Shown one piece after another: positions 36,804 to 44,766 of a stretch of DNA of 64,000 nt. The position numbers were made by a program, and so were the translations under genes. The notes under the pieces were generated by a model that saw only the letters and a program-made list of their open reading frames with translations, was not told the origin of the DNA and searched no databases. How positions within the stretch are numbered: position 1 is the stretch's first letter; each line of letters begins with the position of its first letter. The stretch is from AP-15 sp963736715 (lineage in GTDB: Bacteria > Pseudomonadota > Alphaproteobacteria > ATCC43930 > CGMCC-115725), in contig CAVTQA010000010.1 of assembly GCA_963736715.1 (NCBI GenBank), forward strand, positions 1 to 64,000, in the 5' to 3' direction.

Positions 36804-37205
36804 GGATGCGCCACCCTCCTTCCCTCACAATAAATTAGGTAAAAATAGTGGATAATTGAGGATCCCTGTGGATACCGGGGATTGAAAGTTGTCCTCGGGA
36901 TGTTAACCGGGCTGCGAGCACTCGAATGCCCAGCGTAAGGGCCGTGTATAAGATTGTAGCCTTCCCTAGTGCCGAGGCAGAAGGTGGGGTGTGACATGAA
37001 AGAGAGGCGGGGATAATTACCACAATACGTTTGTCCTGTGCCCGATTTACCCAGGCTGGGAAAAGTTGATCGCGCCATGGCACAACATATGGTCGCGCGA
37101 AGGCAAACCGAGGAAAATCCGAAGATGGAACGCCGTTCGACCGAGTTTTCCCCGATTATTCTTAAATGACCCACACCGTGTCGGGATAAATTCGGGCGGC
37201 CTGCG
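36804..37205. other. oriC: Candidate chromosomal replication origin (oriC)
   Basis: A gene-free gap between divergent hemE and ppsR, the place of the origin in Caulobacter and Rickettsia. DnaA-box-like 9-mers, written as the minus strand, are TTATCCACT (36855-36847), GTATCCACA (36875-36867) and TTATACACG (36951-36943). Each is one mismatch from TTATNCACA and all point the same way. Two weaker TTATCCC sites are at 37016-37008 and 37189-37181. An AT-rich run (about 36826-36860) next to the first boxes could be the unwinding element. Flanking genes point away on both sides, as expected at an origin. Confidence 0.75.
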
Positions 37206-38024
37206 GTGACCCGCTTTCATCTTCACCTCGTTTCCGATTCCACCGGAGAAACCGTGCATTCGGTGGCCCGGGCCTGCCTTGTGCAGTTCGACGACGCTCA
37301 GGCGGTCGAGCATGTCTGGAGCATGGTGCGCACCCGCGCCCAGATTGACCGGGTGATAGCCGGGGTTGAAGCCAATCCTGGGGTCGTTCTGTTCACGATG
37401 GTCAACGACACGCTTCGCCAATTGCTGCAGGAGGGTTGCCGCCGGTTACAGGTGCCGGCTATTCCGGTTCTCGATCCGGTCATCGGCGCGCTGGCTTCGT
37501 ACCTTCATCGGAAGAGCCGTGGCGTGCCGGGTAAACAGCATCTGCTCGACAGCGAGTATTTTGCCCGCATCGACGCGATCACCTTTGCCCTCAATCATGA
37601 TGATGGCCAATCGAGTTGGGGTCTCAACGATGCCGACGTCTGTCTCGTTGGCGTGTCTCGTACCTCGAAGACGCCGACTTGTCTCTATTTGGCCAACCGG
37701 GGCATCAAGGCAGCTAATGTGCCCTACGTACCGAGAGTGCCGTTGCCGCCGGAGCTGATCGAGGCCGAGCACCCGTTGATCGTCGGACTGACCAATGATC
37801 CCGAGCGGCTGATCCAGCTGCGCCGAAACAGGTTAGACCTGCTGCATCATGACGGCGCGACCGAGTATACGGATCTTGAGGCAGTCCGAGCCGAGGTGCG
37901 TGAAGCGCGGCGGATCTTCGCTCAAATGCATTGGCCGGTTATCGATGTGACACGCCGCTCGATCGAGGAGACGGCGGCATCGGTGATGAAATTGCTAGCC
38001 CGGCGTCATGGCATGAATGACTGA
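37206..38024 (+). CDS. ppsR: PEP synthase regulatory kinase/phosphorylase (PPSR, DUF299)
   Basis: A 272-residue bifunctional ADP-dependent kinase and Pi-dependent phosphorylase acting on PEP synthase or pyruvate phosphate dikinase. Signatures: FHLHLVSDSTGETVHSVARA, HDDGQSSWGLNDADVCLVG, and the P-loop-like GVSRTSKTPTCLYLANRG. The start is GTG at 37206, which gives the usual N-terminus. Its Rickettsia relative (RP001) also lies beside the origin. It overlaps maf by 8 bp. Confidence 0.95.
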   Translation: MTRFHLHLVSDSTGETVHSVARACLVQFDDAQAVEHVWSMVRTRAQIDRVIAGVEANPGVVLFTMVNDTLRQLLQEGCRRLQVPAIPVLDPVIGALASYLHRKSRGVPGKQHLLDSEYFARIDAITFALNHDDGQSSWGLNDADVCLVGVSRTSKTPTCLYLANRGIKAANVPYVPRVPLPPELIEAEHPLIVGLTNDPERLIQLRRNRLDLLHHDGATEYTDLEAVRAEVREARRIFAQMHWPVIDVTRRSIEETAASVMKLLARRHGMND

Positions 38025-38616
38025 TAGTTTGGTTCTCGCTTCCGCCAGCACCGTACGCGCGCGGCTGCTCGCTGCTGCGGGCGTCGATTTTCGGGTAGAA
38101 TCGGCGGAGCTCGACGAAACTCTCCTCAAGCAGGCCTGCCGGGCAGAGGGGCGCGATGCGGCCGACTGTGCGCTCGCTCTTGCCGACGCGAAAGCGCGCC
38201 GAATTGCGCCGCGCTGTGGTCGAGCCGTTATTATCGGCGCCGACCAGCTTCTGGTCTGCGCCAAGGCATGGTTCGACAAGCCCGCGGATCTCGGGCAGGC
38301 CCGCACCCAACTTCAGGCTCTGCGCGGCCGGACCCACGAGCTTGTCACGGCAGTCTGCACTGTTCAGGACGGATCGCGATTATGGCATGCCGTGAGCACC
38401 CCGCGGCTGACGATGCGACATTTTACCGACGCCTTCGTCGATGACTATATTGCCGCCGAGGGAGCCGACATACTCGGCTCGGTCGGTGCTTACCGGCTCG
38501 AGGGCAGAGGGGTGCAGCTATTTGAACATATCGAAGGAGATTATTTCGCGATCCTTGGCCTGCCGCTCCTGGAGCTTCTCGGATTTTTGCGAACCAAGGG
38601 CATGATTCTAGCGTAA
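38017..38616 (+). CDS. maf: Maf-family nucleotide pyrophosphatase
   Basis: A 199-residue house-cleaning enzyme hydrolysing non-canonical nucleoside triphosphates. It shows LVLASASTVRARLLAAAGVDF (Maf start motif), GADQLLVC with the catalytic Asp, and AEGADILGSVGAYRLEGRG near the end. The ATG overlaps the ppsR stop by 8 bp. Confidence 0.93.
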   Translation: MTDSLVLASASTVRARLLAAAGVDFRVESAELDETLLKQACRAEGRDAADCALALADAKARRIAPRCGRAVIIGADQLLVCAKAWFDKPADLGQARTQLQALRGRTHELVTAVCTVQDGSRLWHAVSTPRLTMRHFTDAFVDDYIAAEGADILGSVGAYRLEGRGVQLFEHIEGDYFAILGLPLLELLGFLRTKGMILA

Positions 38617-38667
38617 CCGGGAATTTACCTTTCGAGCGGGGAGCACTTTGAGCGTGAGATATTGCCG

Positions 38668-39525
38668 ATGAAAACCGCCGGCACGACCCGGCTGGCCGGT
38701 ATCATGGGTTGGCCCGTCGCCCATTCCCGCTCACCGTTGCTGCATGGCTTCTGGCTTGACGAGACCGGGACCGATGGCGCCTACGTCCCATTGCCGGTGA
38801 GGCCAGAACACATTGAGCAGGCGCTGCGCGCGCTGCCTCTCTTGGGCTTTCGTGGCTGCAATCTGACGATACCGCATAAACAGGCGGCGCTGCAGATCGC
38901 TGACCGGGTCGAACCCTCGGCGCGTCGTATTGGTGCCGTTAATACGATTATCGTCGTGCCGGACGGCACACTCGAAGCGCGCAACACCGACGTCTTCGGA
39001 TTTCGCGAGAACCTCCGAGAAGCGGTGCCGGATTGGAGGCCGGCGGCGGGTCCGGCGGTGATTCTGGGGGCGGGTGGCTCGGCGAGGGCGGTGGTGGCTG
39101 CGTTGACCGATGCCGGCGTGACCGAGATCCGGATCGTCAACCGCACGCTCTCTCGCGCTGAGACCGTGGCTCGGGACCTCGAGACGTCGGCGACGCGGAT
39201 CACCGTCCATCCCTGGAGCGAGGTGAGCAATGTCCAGCGGCATGCCGGACTGCTCGTCAATACGACGAGCCTCGGCATGATAGGCGAACCACCTTTGGTA
39301 ATTGATCTGTCCTTGCCGCCCACGGCCCCGGTCGTGGATATCGTATACGTGCCGCTCGAAACGGATCTGCTGACCGCCGCTCGTCGGCGGGGAAACCCCG
39401 TTGTCGATGGCCTCGGCATGTTGCTGCATCAGGGCCGACCCGGATTTGAAGCCTGGTTTGGCTCGCCGGTGCGGGTGACGCCGGAGCTGCGCGCGACGAT
39501 TGTCGCGACCCTGGCGCCGCCTTGA
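38668..39525 (+). CDS. aroE: Shikimate dehydrogenase
   Basis: A 285-residue NADPH enzyme of aromatic amino acid synthesis: GWPVAHSRSPLLHGFWL, the catalytic Lys in NLTIPHKQAAL, NTDVFGFRENL, GAGGSARAVVAAL (NADP loop), and DGLGMLLHQGRPGFEAWFG. ATG 38668 is chosen; TTG 38662 would add two residues. It ends in a TTGA overlap with coaE. Confidence 0.95.
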   Translation: MKTAGTTRLAGIMGWPVAHSRSPLLHGFWLDETGTDGAYVPLPVRPEHIEQALRALPLLGFRGCNLTIPHKQAALQIADRVEPSARRIGAVNTIIVVPDGTLEARNTDVFGFRENLREAVPDWRPAAGPAVILGAGGSARAVVAALTDAGVTEIRIVNRTLSRAETVARDLETSATRITVHPWSEVSNVQRHAGLLVNTTSLGMIGEPPLVIDLSLPPTAPVVDIVYVPLETDLLTAARRRGNPVVDGLGMLLHQGRPGFEAWFGSPVRVTPELRATIVATLAPP

Positions 39526-40316
39526 TTGTTCTCGGCCTCACCGGCTCGATCGGCATGGGCAAGAGCACCGCGGCGGCGATGCTGCGGCGCCTCGGAGTGC
39601 CGCTCTTTGATGCGGATCTGGCGGTTCACCGACTGCTGGCGCCGTCCGGGGCCGCCGTTCCGGCCGTTTCGGCCGCGTTTCCTGGTGTTGAAACGGGGGC
39701 CGGAGGGATCGATCGAGTGCTGCTCGGGCGACGGGTTTTTACTGATCCCGCGGAACTGAGGCGGCTTGAGGGAATTCTTCACCCTATGGTAGCCGCCGAA
39801 GAAAGACGGTTCCTTGCCCGGTCACGTGCCCGGCGGGAACCGCTTGCCGTGCTCGACATACCCTTGCTGTTTGAGACCGGCGCCCAGCGCCGGTGCGATT
39901 ATGTGCTCGTCGTTTCGGCACCCGCCCTCGTGCAGCGCCAGCGCGTCATGCGGCGGCCGGGGATGACCGAGATTCGCCTAAACGCCGTTCTGCGAAAACA
40001 GATGTCGGATCATCGGAAGCGTCAACGCGCCGATTTCGTGGTGCCGACCGGGGCAGGCCGCAACCTGACCTTGCGCCGTTTGAGGTTGATCATCAGACTC
40101 CTCCGCAAAAGGGGAGAGGGTATTTGCGCGAAATCGTGCTCGACACCGAAACAACCGGTCTGGATCCAGCCGAAGGCCATCGCATCGTCGAGGTCGCGTG
40201 CATCGAGCTTGTCCACCACGTCCCGACCGGCCGCAAATTTCACCATTACGTCAATCCGGAACGCGACATGCCCGAAGAGGCTCTCGCGGTCCACGGCATC
40301 ACCGCAGAGTTTCTAG
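39522..40316 (+). CDS. coaE: Dephospho-CoA kinase with run-on C-terminus
   Basis: The first 195 or so residues are a normal CoaE, the last step of CoA synthesis: P-loop GLTGSIGMGKST, DADLAVHRLLAP, LDIPLLFETGAQRRCDYVLVV, and the tail RLNAVLRKQMSDHRKRQRADFVV. The start is TTG, overlapping the aroE stop. The frame then continues to 40316, overlapping dnaQ by 193 bp in another frame. That basic, serine-rich tail is not family sequence, so the normal stop codon seems to be missing, either truly or by a consensus error near 40080-40125. Confidence 0.9.
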   Translation: MIVLGLTGSIGMGKSTAAAMLRRLGVPLFDADLAVHRLLAPSGAAVPAVSAAFPGVETGAGGIDRVLLGRRVFTDPAELRRLEGILHPMVAAEERRFLARSRARREPLAVLDIPLLFETGAQRRCDYVLVVSAPALVQRQRVMRRPGMTEIRLNAVLRKQMSDHRKRQRADFVVPTGAGRNLTLRRLRLIIRLLRKRGEGICAKSCSTPKQPVWIQPKAIASSRSRASSLSTTSRPAANFTITSIRNATCPKRLSRSTASPQSF

Positions 40317-40789
40317 CAAACCAAGCGCCCTTTGCCGCGATCGCAGACGAATTGCTGGCCTTCATTGGTTCGGACCGGCTGGTGATTCACAACTCCGAGT
40401 TTGACCTCTCGTTTCTGAATGCCGAACTGGCCCGCTTGGAACGAGATCCGATCAGCTGCGCTTTTGTCGACACTCTCGGGGTGGCGCGGGTGCGGTTTCC
40501 CGGGGCGCCGGCAAGCCTCGACGCCCTGTGCCGGCGTTTCGAGATCGACCTGTCGGACCGTGTCGAGCATGGTGCCGCGATCGATTGCAGATTGCTCGCT
40601 GAGGTCTATCTCGAATTGCTCGGTGGCCGGCAACCAGGTCTCGATTTCGCAATGCCAGCCGATGAGGTGGCCATATCCGAGAGAATCATGCGGCCGCCGC
40701 GTCCCCACTTGCCTTCGGCAGAGGAGGTGATCGCTCACCAAGCGATGCTGCGAATGATCACCGAGCCAATCTGGCTTATGGAAGGGTGA
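40124..40789 (+). CDS. dnaQ: DNA polymerase III epsilon subunit (proofreading exonuclease)
   Basis: About 221 residues with the three exonuclease motifs: REIVLDTETTGLDP (Exo I), HNSEFDLSFLNAEL (Exo II) and HGAAIDCRLLAEVY (Exo III epsilon type). The TTG at 40124 is preceded by GGGGAGAGGG and starts exactly at the conserved N-terminus. It proofreads as part of the replicative polymerase. Its end is 3 bp from the convergent secB. Confidence 0.94.
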   Translation: MREIVLDTETTGLDPAEGHRIVEVACIELVHHVPTGRKFHHYVNPERDMPEEALAVHGITAEFLANQAPFAAIADELLAFIGSDRLVIHNSEFDLSFLNAELARLERDPISCAFVDTLGVARVRFPGAPASLDALCRRFEIDLSDRVEHGAAIDCRLLAEVYLELLGGRQPGLDFAMPADEVAISERIMRPPRPHLPSAEEVIAHQAMLRMITEPIWLMEG

Positions 40790-40792
40790 GCC

Positions 40793-41302
40793 TCACACCA
40801 CCGGGTTGCCGGATGGAGCAGCGATTTGGACGTCGGCCTGCTGGCGCCGCAACAGCTCGGCGAAGTCGATCGGATTGATCATCAGAGGTGGAAAACCGCC
40901 GTCACGGGTCGCATTCGCAATAATTGCGCGGGCAAATGGAAAGACGATCCGAGGTGTCTCGACCAGAATCAGGGAAGCGAGCATCTCCTGCGGCGCGTTC
41001 CTGACCGTGACCACTGTCCCGTAAGCGAGCTCGACGAGAAACACCGGTTCGTTCTGAATGCGGGCCGTCGCATTGATGGTCAGGACGACTTCGAAAACCT
41101 CTGGTCCCAGATTTTGTGCTTTGACATCAACGTTGATGTCGACGGAAGGCTGCGTGGTCTGCTGGATCAAGCTCTGAGGCGCGCGAGGATTTTCGAACGA
41201 CAAATCCTTGATGTACTGCGCGTTGACGATCAGCTGCTGCGCCCCGTCAGGCATTGCCGGCGGCATGTCGCCTTGGCCGTTGCCTCTCGACTCTTCCGCC
41301 AT
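40793..41302 (-). CDS. secB: Protein-export chaperone SecB
   Basis: A 169-residue chaperone that keeps preproteins unfolded and hands them to SecA. Family sequence: NAQYIKDLSFENPRAPQSL, INVDVKAQNLGPEVFEVVL, FLVELAYGTVVTV, PRIVFPFARAIIANATRDGG and FPPLMINPIDFAELL. ATG 41302 is used; a GTG at 41305 is adjacent. Convergent with dnaQ. Confidence 0.96.
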   Translation of the reverse strand: MAEESRGNGQGDMPPAMPDGAQQLIVNAQYIKDLSFENPRAPQSLIQQTTQPSVDINVDVKAQNLGPEVFEVVLTINATARIQNEPVFLVELAYGTVVTVRNAPQEMLASLILVETPRIVFPFARAIIANATRDGGFPPLMINPIDFAELLRRQQADVQIAAPSGNPVV

Positions 41303-41356
41303 CACCGCCTCCCCAGGACCGCAGGCCGCTGCCCTAACACGGATCGGGAAGGCGCA

Positions 41357-41934
41357 TCAACGGGTCGGCCCCGGCCCTAGCCTGCGTCGGACACAAAAAA
41401 TAGCTCGGGCTCCCGGCCGGGTCGGATCGATCTGCACGAAGGCACCGTTCGGTACCTTCAGCCCGGTCAGCGCGCGGATAAAGCCCCAATGCGTGACCAC
41501 TCCGATTTGCGACCATGGCTCACCGGCAATCCGTCGACGGAAGCTCTGGGATCGATGCAAGATCATCTCCTCGGTTTCCTCCGTCTGTGGCCACCGCGGA
41601 TCTGGAAGATGATCGAATACCAGATCCGGCCACCAGGCGCGAAGCTCGGCTAAGGGCGAACCGATGTCGCGAATGAATGAGAAGCGTTCGGCAATCAGCG
41701 GCTCCGCCGTGATCGGAAGGCCGAGATGTTCGGCTATGATACCGGCGGTTTCCGAGTGCGCGCGTAAGGACTCGTGATGAGCCGCTGGAGATTAAGAGGA
41801 AGTAGAACCTGGGCTGCGGCTTGTGCTTGGCGGCGGCTCTGATCGTTTAAACGCTGGTCGCGGACGCCGGGGCCCCGGCGGCTGACGGAGAAGACCCGGT
41901 TGAATTCGGTTTGCCCATGGCGGATCAAAATCAC
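41357..41934 (-). pseudogene. Histidine phosphatase (phosphoglycerate mutase-like), frame interrupted
   Basis: From GTG 41934 (GAGGA upstream) the frame gives VILIRHGQTEFNRVFSVSRR, the RHG catalytic motif, and then LQRLITSPYARTR before running out of frame. Family sequence resumes one frame over: ETAGIIAEHLGLPITAEPLI, RFSFIRDIGSP, and IGVVTHWGFIRALTG with the second catalytic His. Adding one G to the GG at 41752-41753 (minus strand) restores ARTRETAGI and a protein of 192 residues. Both halves look well kept, so a consensus error is likely. Confidence 0.8.
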
Positions 41935-42127
41935 TGGGTTTTCCTCAATTCCGAGGGGAGCCGAGGAAACCCCGAGCTCTTCGATCGGGGCCGCCAGCGC
42001 GGATAGGGAAGCCGCGTCTCCTGGCACGAACGCGCTTGCCGTGGTGCCATGCGCGCCCCATGTAGTCAAGATCCAGCCGAGGCCCGGAGCCCGGTATTTC
42101 TCTACGGCGGCAGGGCGCGGAAGGGAG

Positions 42128-42796
42128 ATGGGCGACTTTCAGCAATACTTCGATATTATCCTGTTCGCGATGGTCGCCGGTTTTTTGGTGCTGCGCCTGC
42201 GCAGCGTGCTCGGGCGGCGGACCGGAAACGAACGGCGCCGGGAACTTTTTGTGCGGCGCCCGCGAGCCGCGCCGGAAAAGGGACCGCCTTTGATTGAACC
42301 CGGCCCGGCCGTCGCTGCTACGACGACAACTGCACCGCCAGCCGATGCGGTCGCGGAAGGATTGAACCTGATCCATCGCGCCGACCCGAGCTTCGACCCC
42401 TCTCAATTCCTCGAGGGCGCCCGCATCGCATTCGAGATGATTGTTACTGCGTTTGCGAACGCTGACAAAGCGGGGTTGCGGCCTTTGCTGAGTGACGACG
42501 TATTCCAGCAATTTGTTACCGCGATCGACGAGCGTACCGCTGCTAAGGAGACGCTGGAAACGCGAATTCTGCGGTTGGACAGCTTGGACATCGTCGAAAC
42601 CGAACTGTTGGGACGCAACGCGCAGGTGACGGTTAAGCTGACTTCGCAGCAAATCAACGTGACGCGCGCGATGGACGGCAGCATCGTCGACGGCGACCCG
42701 GAGCACCCGACCGAGAAGACCGATTATTGGACCTTTGCGCGCGATAGCCGATCCGCCGATCCCAACTGGGTTCTCGTCGCCACAAGCAGCGGCTGA
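42128..42796 (+). CDS. Tim44/TimA-domain membrane-anchored protein
   Basis: A 222-residue protein with one N-terminal membrane segment (YFDIILFAMVAGFLVLRL), an alanine/proline-rich linker, and a C-terminal Tim44-like domain: FLEGARIAFEMIVTAFANAD, LSDDVFQQFVTAI and TEKTDYWTFARDSRSADPNW. Bacterial members sit at the inner membrane near secB in many alphaproteobacteria; function is uncertain. The ATG follows AAGGGAG. Confidence 0.88.
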   Translation: MGDFQQYFDIILFAMVAGFLVLRLRSVLGRRTGNERRRELFVRRPRAAPEKGPPLIEPGPAVAATTTTAPPADAVAEGLNLIHRADPSFDPSQFLEGARIAFEMIVTAFANADKAGLRPLLSDDVFQQFVTAIDERTAAKETLETRILRLDSLDIVETELLGRNAQVTVKLTSQQINVTRAMDGSIVDGDPEHPTEKTDYWTFARDSRSADPNWVLVATSSG

Positions 42797-43940
42797 GTAT
42801 CGGCCGCGGGCCAGTTGGTCCGGCCGTGCCGTTGCGGCCGTCCTCCTCGGTATTTCCGCGATTGCCCTTACGAATGATAGCGGACCGCGGCGCTTCAGCC
42901 TCGAGCTGGTTGGCTTCGACCGGTTATCGGGTTGGATGGAGGATCACATCGCGGCGGCGGTTCCAGTTTTCCTGAAATCCTGTGGTCGGTTCTTGACCCG
43001 GGCGGATGTGGCTCCGCTCGATTCAGTTGCGATGAGCATAGATTTCGGGCGGGTGGGAGATTGGCGGCCATTGTGTGAGACGGCGGCGGCGTTGCCGTCC
43101 GGGGACGATGCGGCCGCCCGGGAATTTTTCGAGAAGGGTTTTACTCCGTTTGCCGTGGCGGACTACGGCAACGCGGTGGGACTATTCACCGGATATTATG
43201 AGATCGAACTCAACGGCTCACGGCATCGGCATGGCCGCTATCAGACCCCACTCTACCGCAAGCCCCCAGGTGTCGGCCCCGAGCTGCCAACGCGCGCCGC
43301 GATCGAGGATGGGGCGCTTGCAAGGCGCGGGCTGGAACTCCTCTGGGTCGACGATCCGATTGACGCTTTCTTTCTGCAGATCCAGGGGTCGGGACGCGTC
43401 CGGCTGGGCGGGGGCGGCACCGTTCGGGTCGGCTACGACGGACAGAACGGCCATCCCTACATTCCGGTCGGGCGACTGCTGATCGAGCGTGGCGTGATCG
43501 CGCGAGACAAGCTGACGATGGCGGTGATCAGGTCGTGGATGAAGCAGAATCCGGAAGCTGGAGCCGCCCTGCGCCGCGAGGACCCGTCTTATGTCTTCTT
43601 TCGGGAAATCAAGGGCGATGGACCAATCGGGGCTGAAGGGGCCGCGTTGAGCGCAGAGCGGAGCATTGCGGTCGATCACGCGTTCGTAGCTCTCGGTATC
43701 CCGGTCTGGCTCGAAGCGGATGAGCGGTTCGCCGCGGCGGACAGTGTGCGTCGTCTGGTGGTCGCCCAGGATACCGGGGGTGCGATCAAGGGCCCTGTGC
43801 GCGGCGATGTCTTCTGGGGTACCGGAGATGCGGCGGGCAGCCGTGCTGGCGTCATGAACGCCAGCGGTAGGTATTACCTGTTGCTGCCGCGCGCCGTAGC
43901 ACGCCGTCTCGCACCCGGCAGATTGGCTCGGCCGGATTGA
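42735..43940 (+). CDS. mltA: Membrane-bound lytic murein transglycosylase A
   Basis: About 400 residues. A hydrophobic export segment (GRAVAAVLLGISAIAL) precedes the MltA domain: FTGYYEIELNGSRHRHGRY, QIQGSGRVRLGGGGTVRVGYDG, and the 3D-type catalytic end VAQDTGGAIKGPVRGDVFWG. It cleaves peptidoglycan to 1,6-anhydro muropeptides. The only plausible start in frame is TTG 42735, giving a 62-bp overlap with the Tim44-like gene, so the true N-terminus is uncertain. Confidence 0.9.
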   Translation: MRAIADPPIPTGFSSPQAAAEYRPRASWSGRAVAAVLLGISAIALTNDSGPRRFSLELVGFDRLSGWMEDHIAAAVPVFLKSCGRFLTRADVAPLDSVAMSIDFGRVGDWRPLCETAAALPSGDDAAAREFFEKGFTPFAVADYGNAVGLFTGYYEIELNGSRHRHGRYQTPLYRKPPGVGPELPTRAAIEDGALARRGLELLWVDDPIDAFFLQIQGSGRVRLGGGGTVRVGYDGQNGHPYIPVGRLLIERGVIARDKLTMAVIRSWMKQNPEAGAALRREDPSYVFFREIKGDGPIGAEGAALSAERSIAVDHAFVALGIPVWLEADERFAAADSVRRLVVAQDTGGAIKGPVRGDVFWGTGDAAGSRAGVMNASGRYYLLLPRAVARRLAPGRLARPD

Positions 43941-44008
43941 TTTGCCGATGGGATCGAGCCTAACTTTCGGCTTGCTTGTTCTGAGCCGATGACGGCGGGC
44001 CGAGTTGA

Positions 44009-44761
44009 ATGCGTGTAGCGCTGTTCGTAACGTGTCTGGTCGATTTGTTCCGCCCGACAGTGGGCTTTGCGGCCGTCAAATTGCTCGAAGACGCGGGGTG
44101 CACGGTCGAGGTCCCGCGTCGACAGACCTGTTGCGGCCAGCCGGCTTACAACTCCGGTGACCGAGCCGATGCCAAGGCAATCGCCTTGCAGGTATTCGAT
44201 GCCTTTGCCGGCTATGACTACGTCGTTGCCCCCTCGGGGTCTTGCGCCGGGATGCTGCGGGTACACTACCCGGAGCTCTTCGCCGACGATTCGGAGAACC
44301 TGCCGCGCGCGCGGGATCTCGCCGAGCGGAGTTGGGAGCTTGTTTCCTTCCTCGTCGATATCTGCGGCGTGCCGGCCGTCGCCGCGAAGTGGCAACGTCG
44401 AATTACCTACCACGACGCGTGCTCGGGTCTTCGCGAGCTCAGGGTCAAGCTCCAGCCCCGCCAGCTTCTCGCATCCGTTGCCGGTCTGAGGATCGAGGAA
44501 CTACCGGGGGCGGAAGTGTGCTGCGGTTTTGGCGGCACCTTCTGCGTCAAATACCCGGAAATTTCCGACAAGATGGTGACCGACAAAGCGGCCGGCATCG
44601 CCGCAACCGGTGCCGAAGCGGTCTTGGCCGGAGATCTCGGCTGTCTGCTGAACATAGCGGGCAAACTCTACCGGCTAGGCCGGCAGATCGAAGTTCGCCA
44701 CGTGGCGGAGGTTCTCGCCGGCATGAATGACCGAGTGCCGCCGATCGGCGCGCCGCGGTAA
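44009..44761 (+). CDS. lutA: Lactate utilization Fe-S protein LutA
   Basis: A 250-residue protein with two CCG-domain motifs: RRQTCCGQPAYNSGD and EVCCGFGGTFCVKYPEIS. With LutB and LutC it oxidises L-lactate to pyruvate in the cytoplasm. ATG 44009 is chosen. The gene lies 5 bp upstream of lutB and in the same order as in other lutABC operons. Confidence 0.93.
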   Translation: MRVALFVTCLVDLFRPTVGFAAVKLLEDAGCTVEVPRRQTCCGQPAYNSGDRADAKAIALQVFDAFAGYDYVVAPSGSCAGMLRVHYPELFADDSENLPRARDLAERSWELVSFLVDICGVPAVAAKWQRRITYHDACSGLRELRVKLQPRQLLASVAGLRIEELPGAEVCCGFGGTFCVKYPEISDKMVTDKAAGIAATGAEAVLAGDLGCLLNIAGKLYRLGRQIEVRHVAEVLAGMNDRVPPIGAPR

Positions 44762-44766
44762 CAGGG

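Noticed and set aside
36895..37200. A small gene in the hemE-ppsR gap
   Set aside because: Minus-strand frames here (for example 36835-37083) show no family sequence or good ribosome site, and the gap is better explained as an origin.
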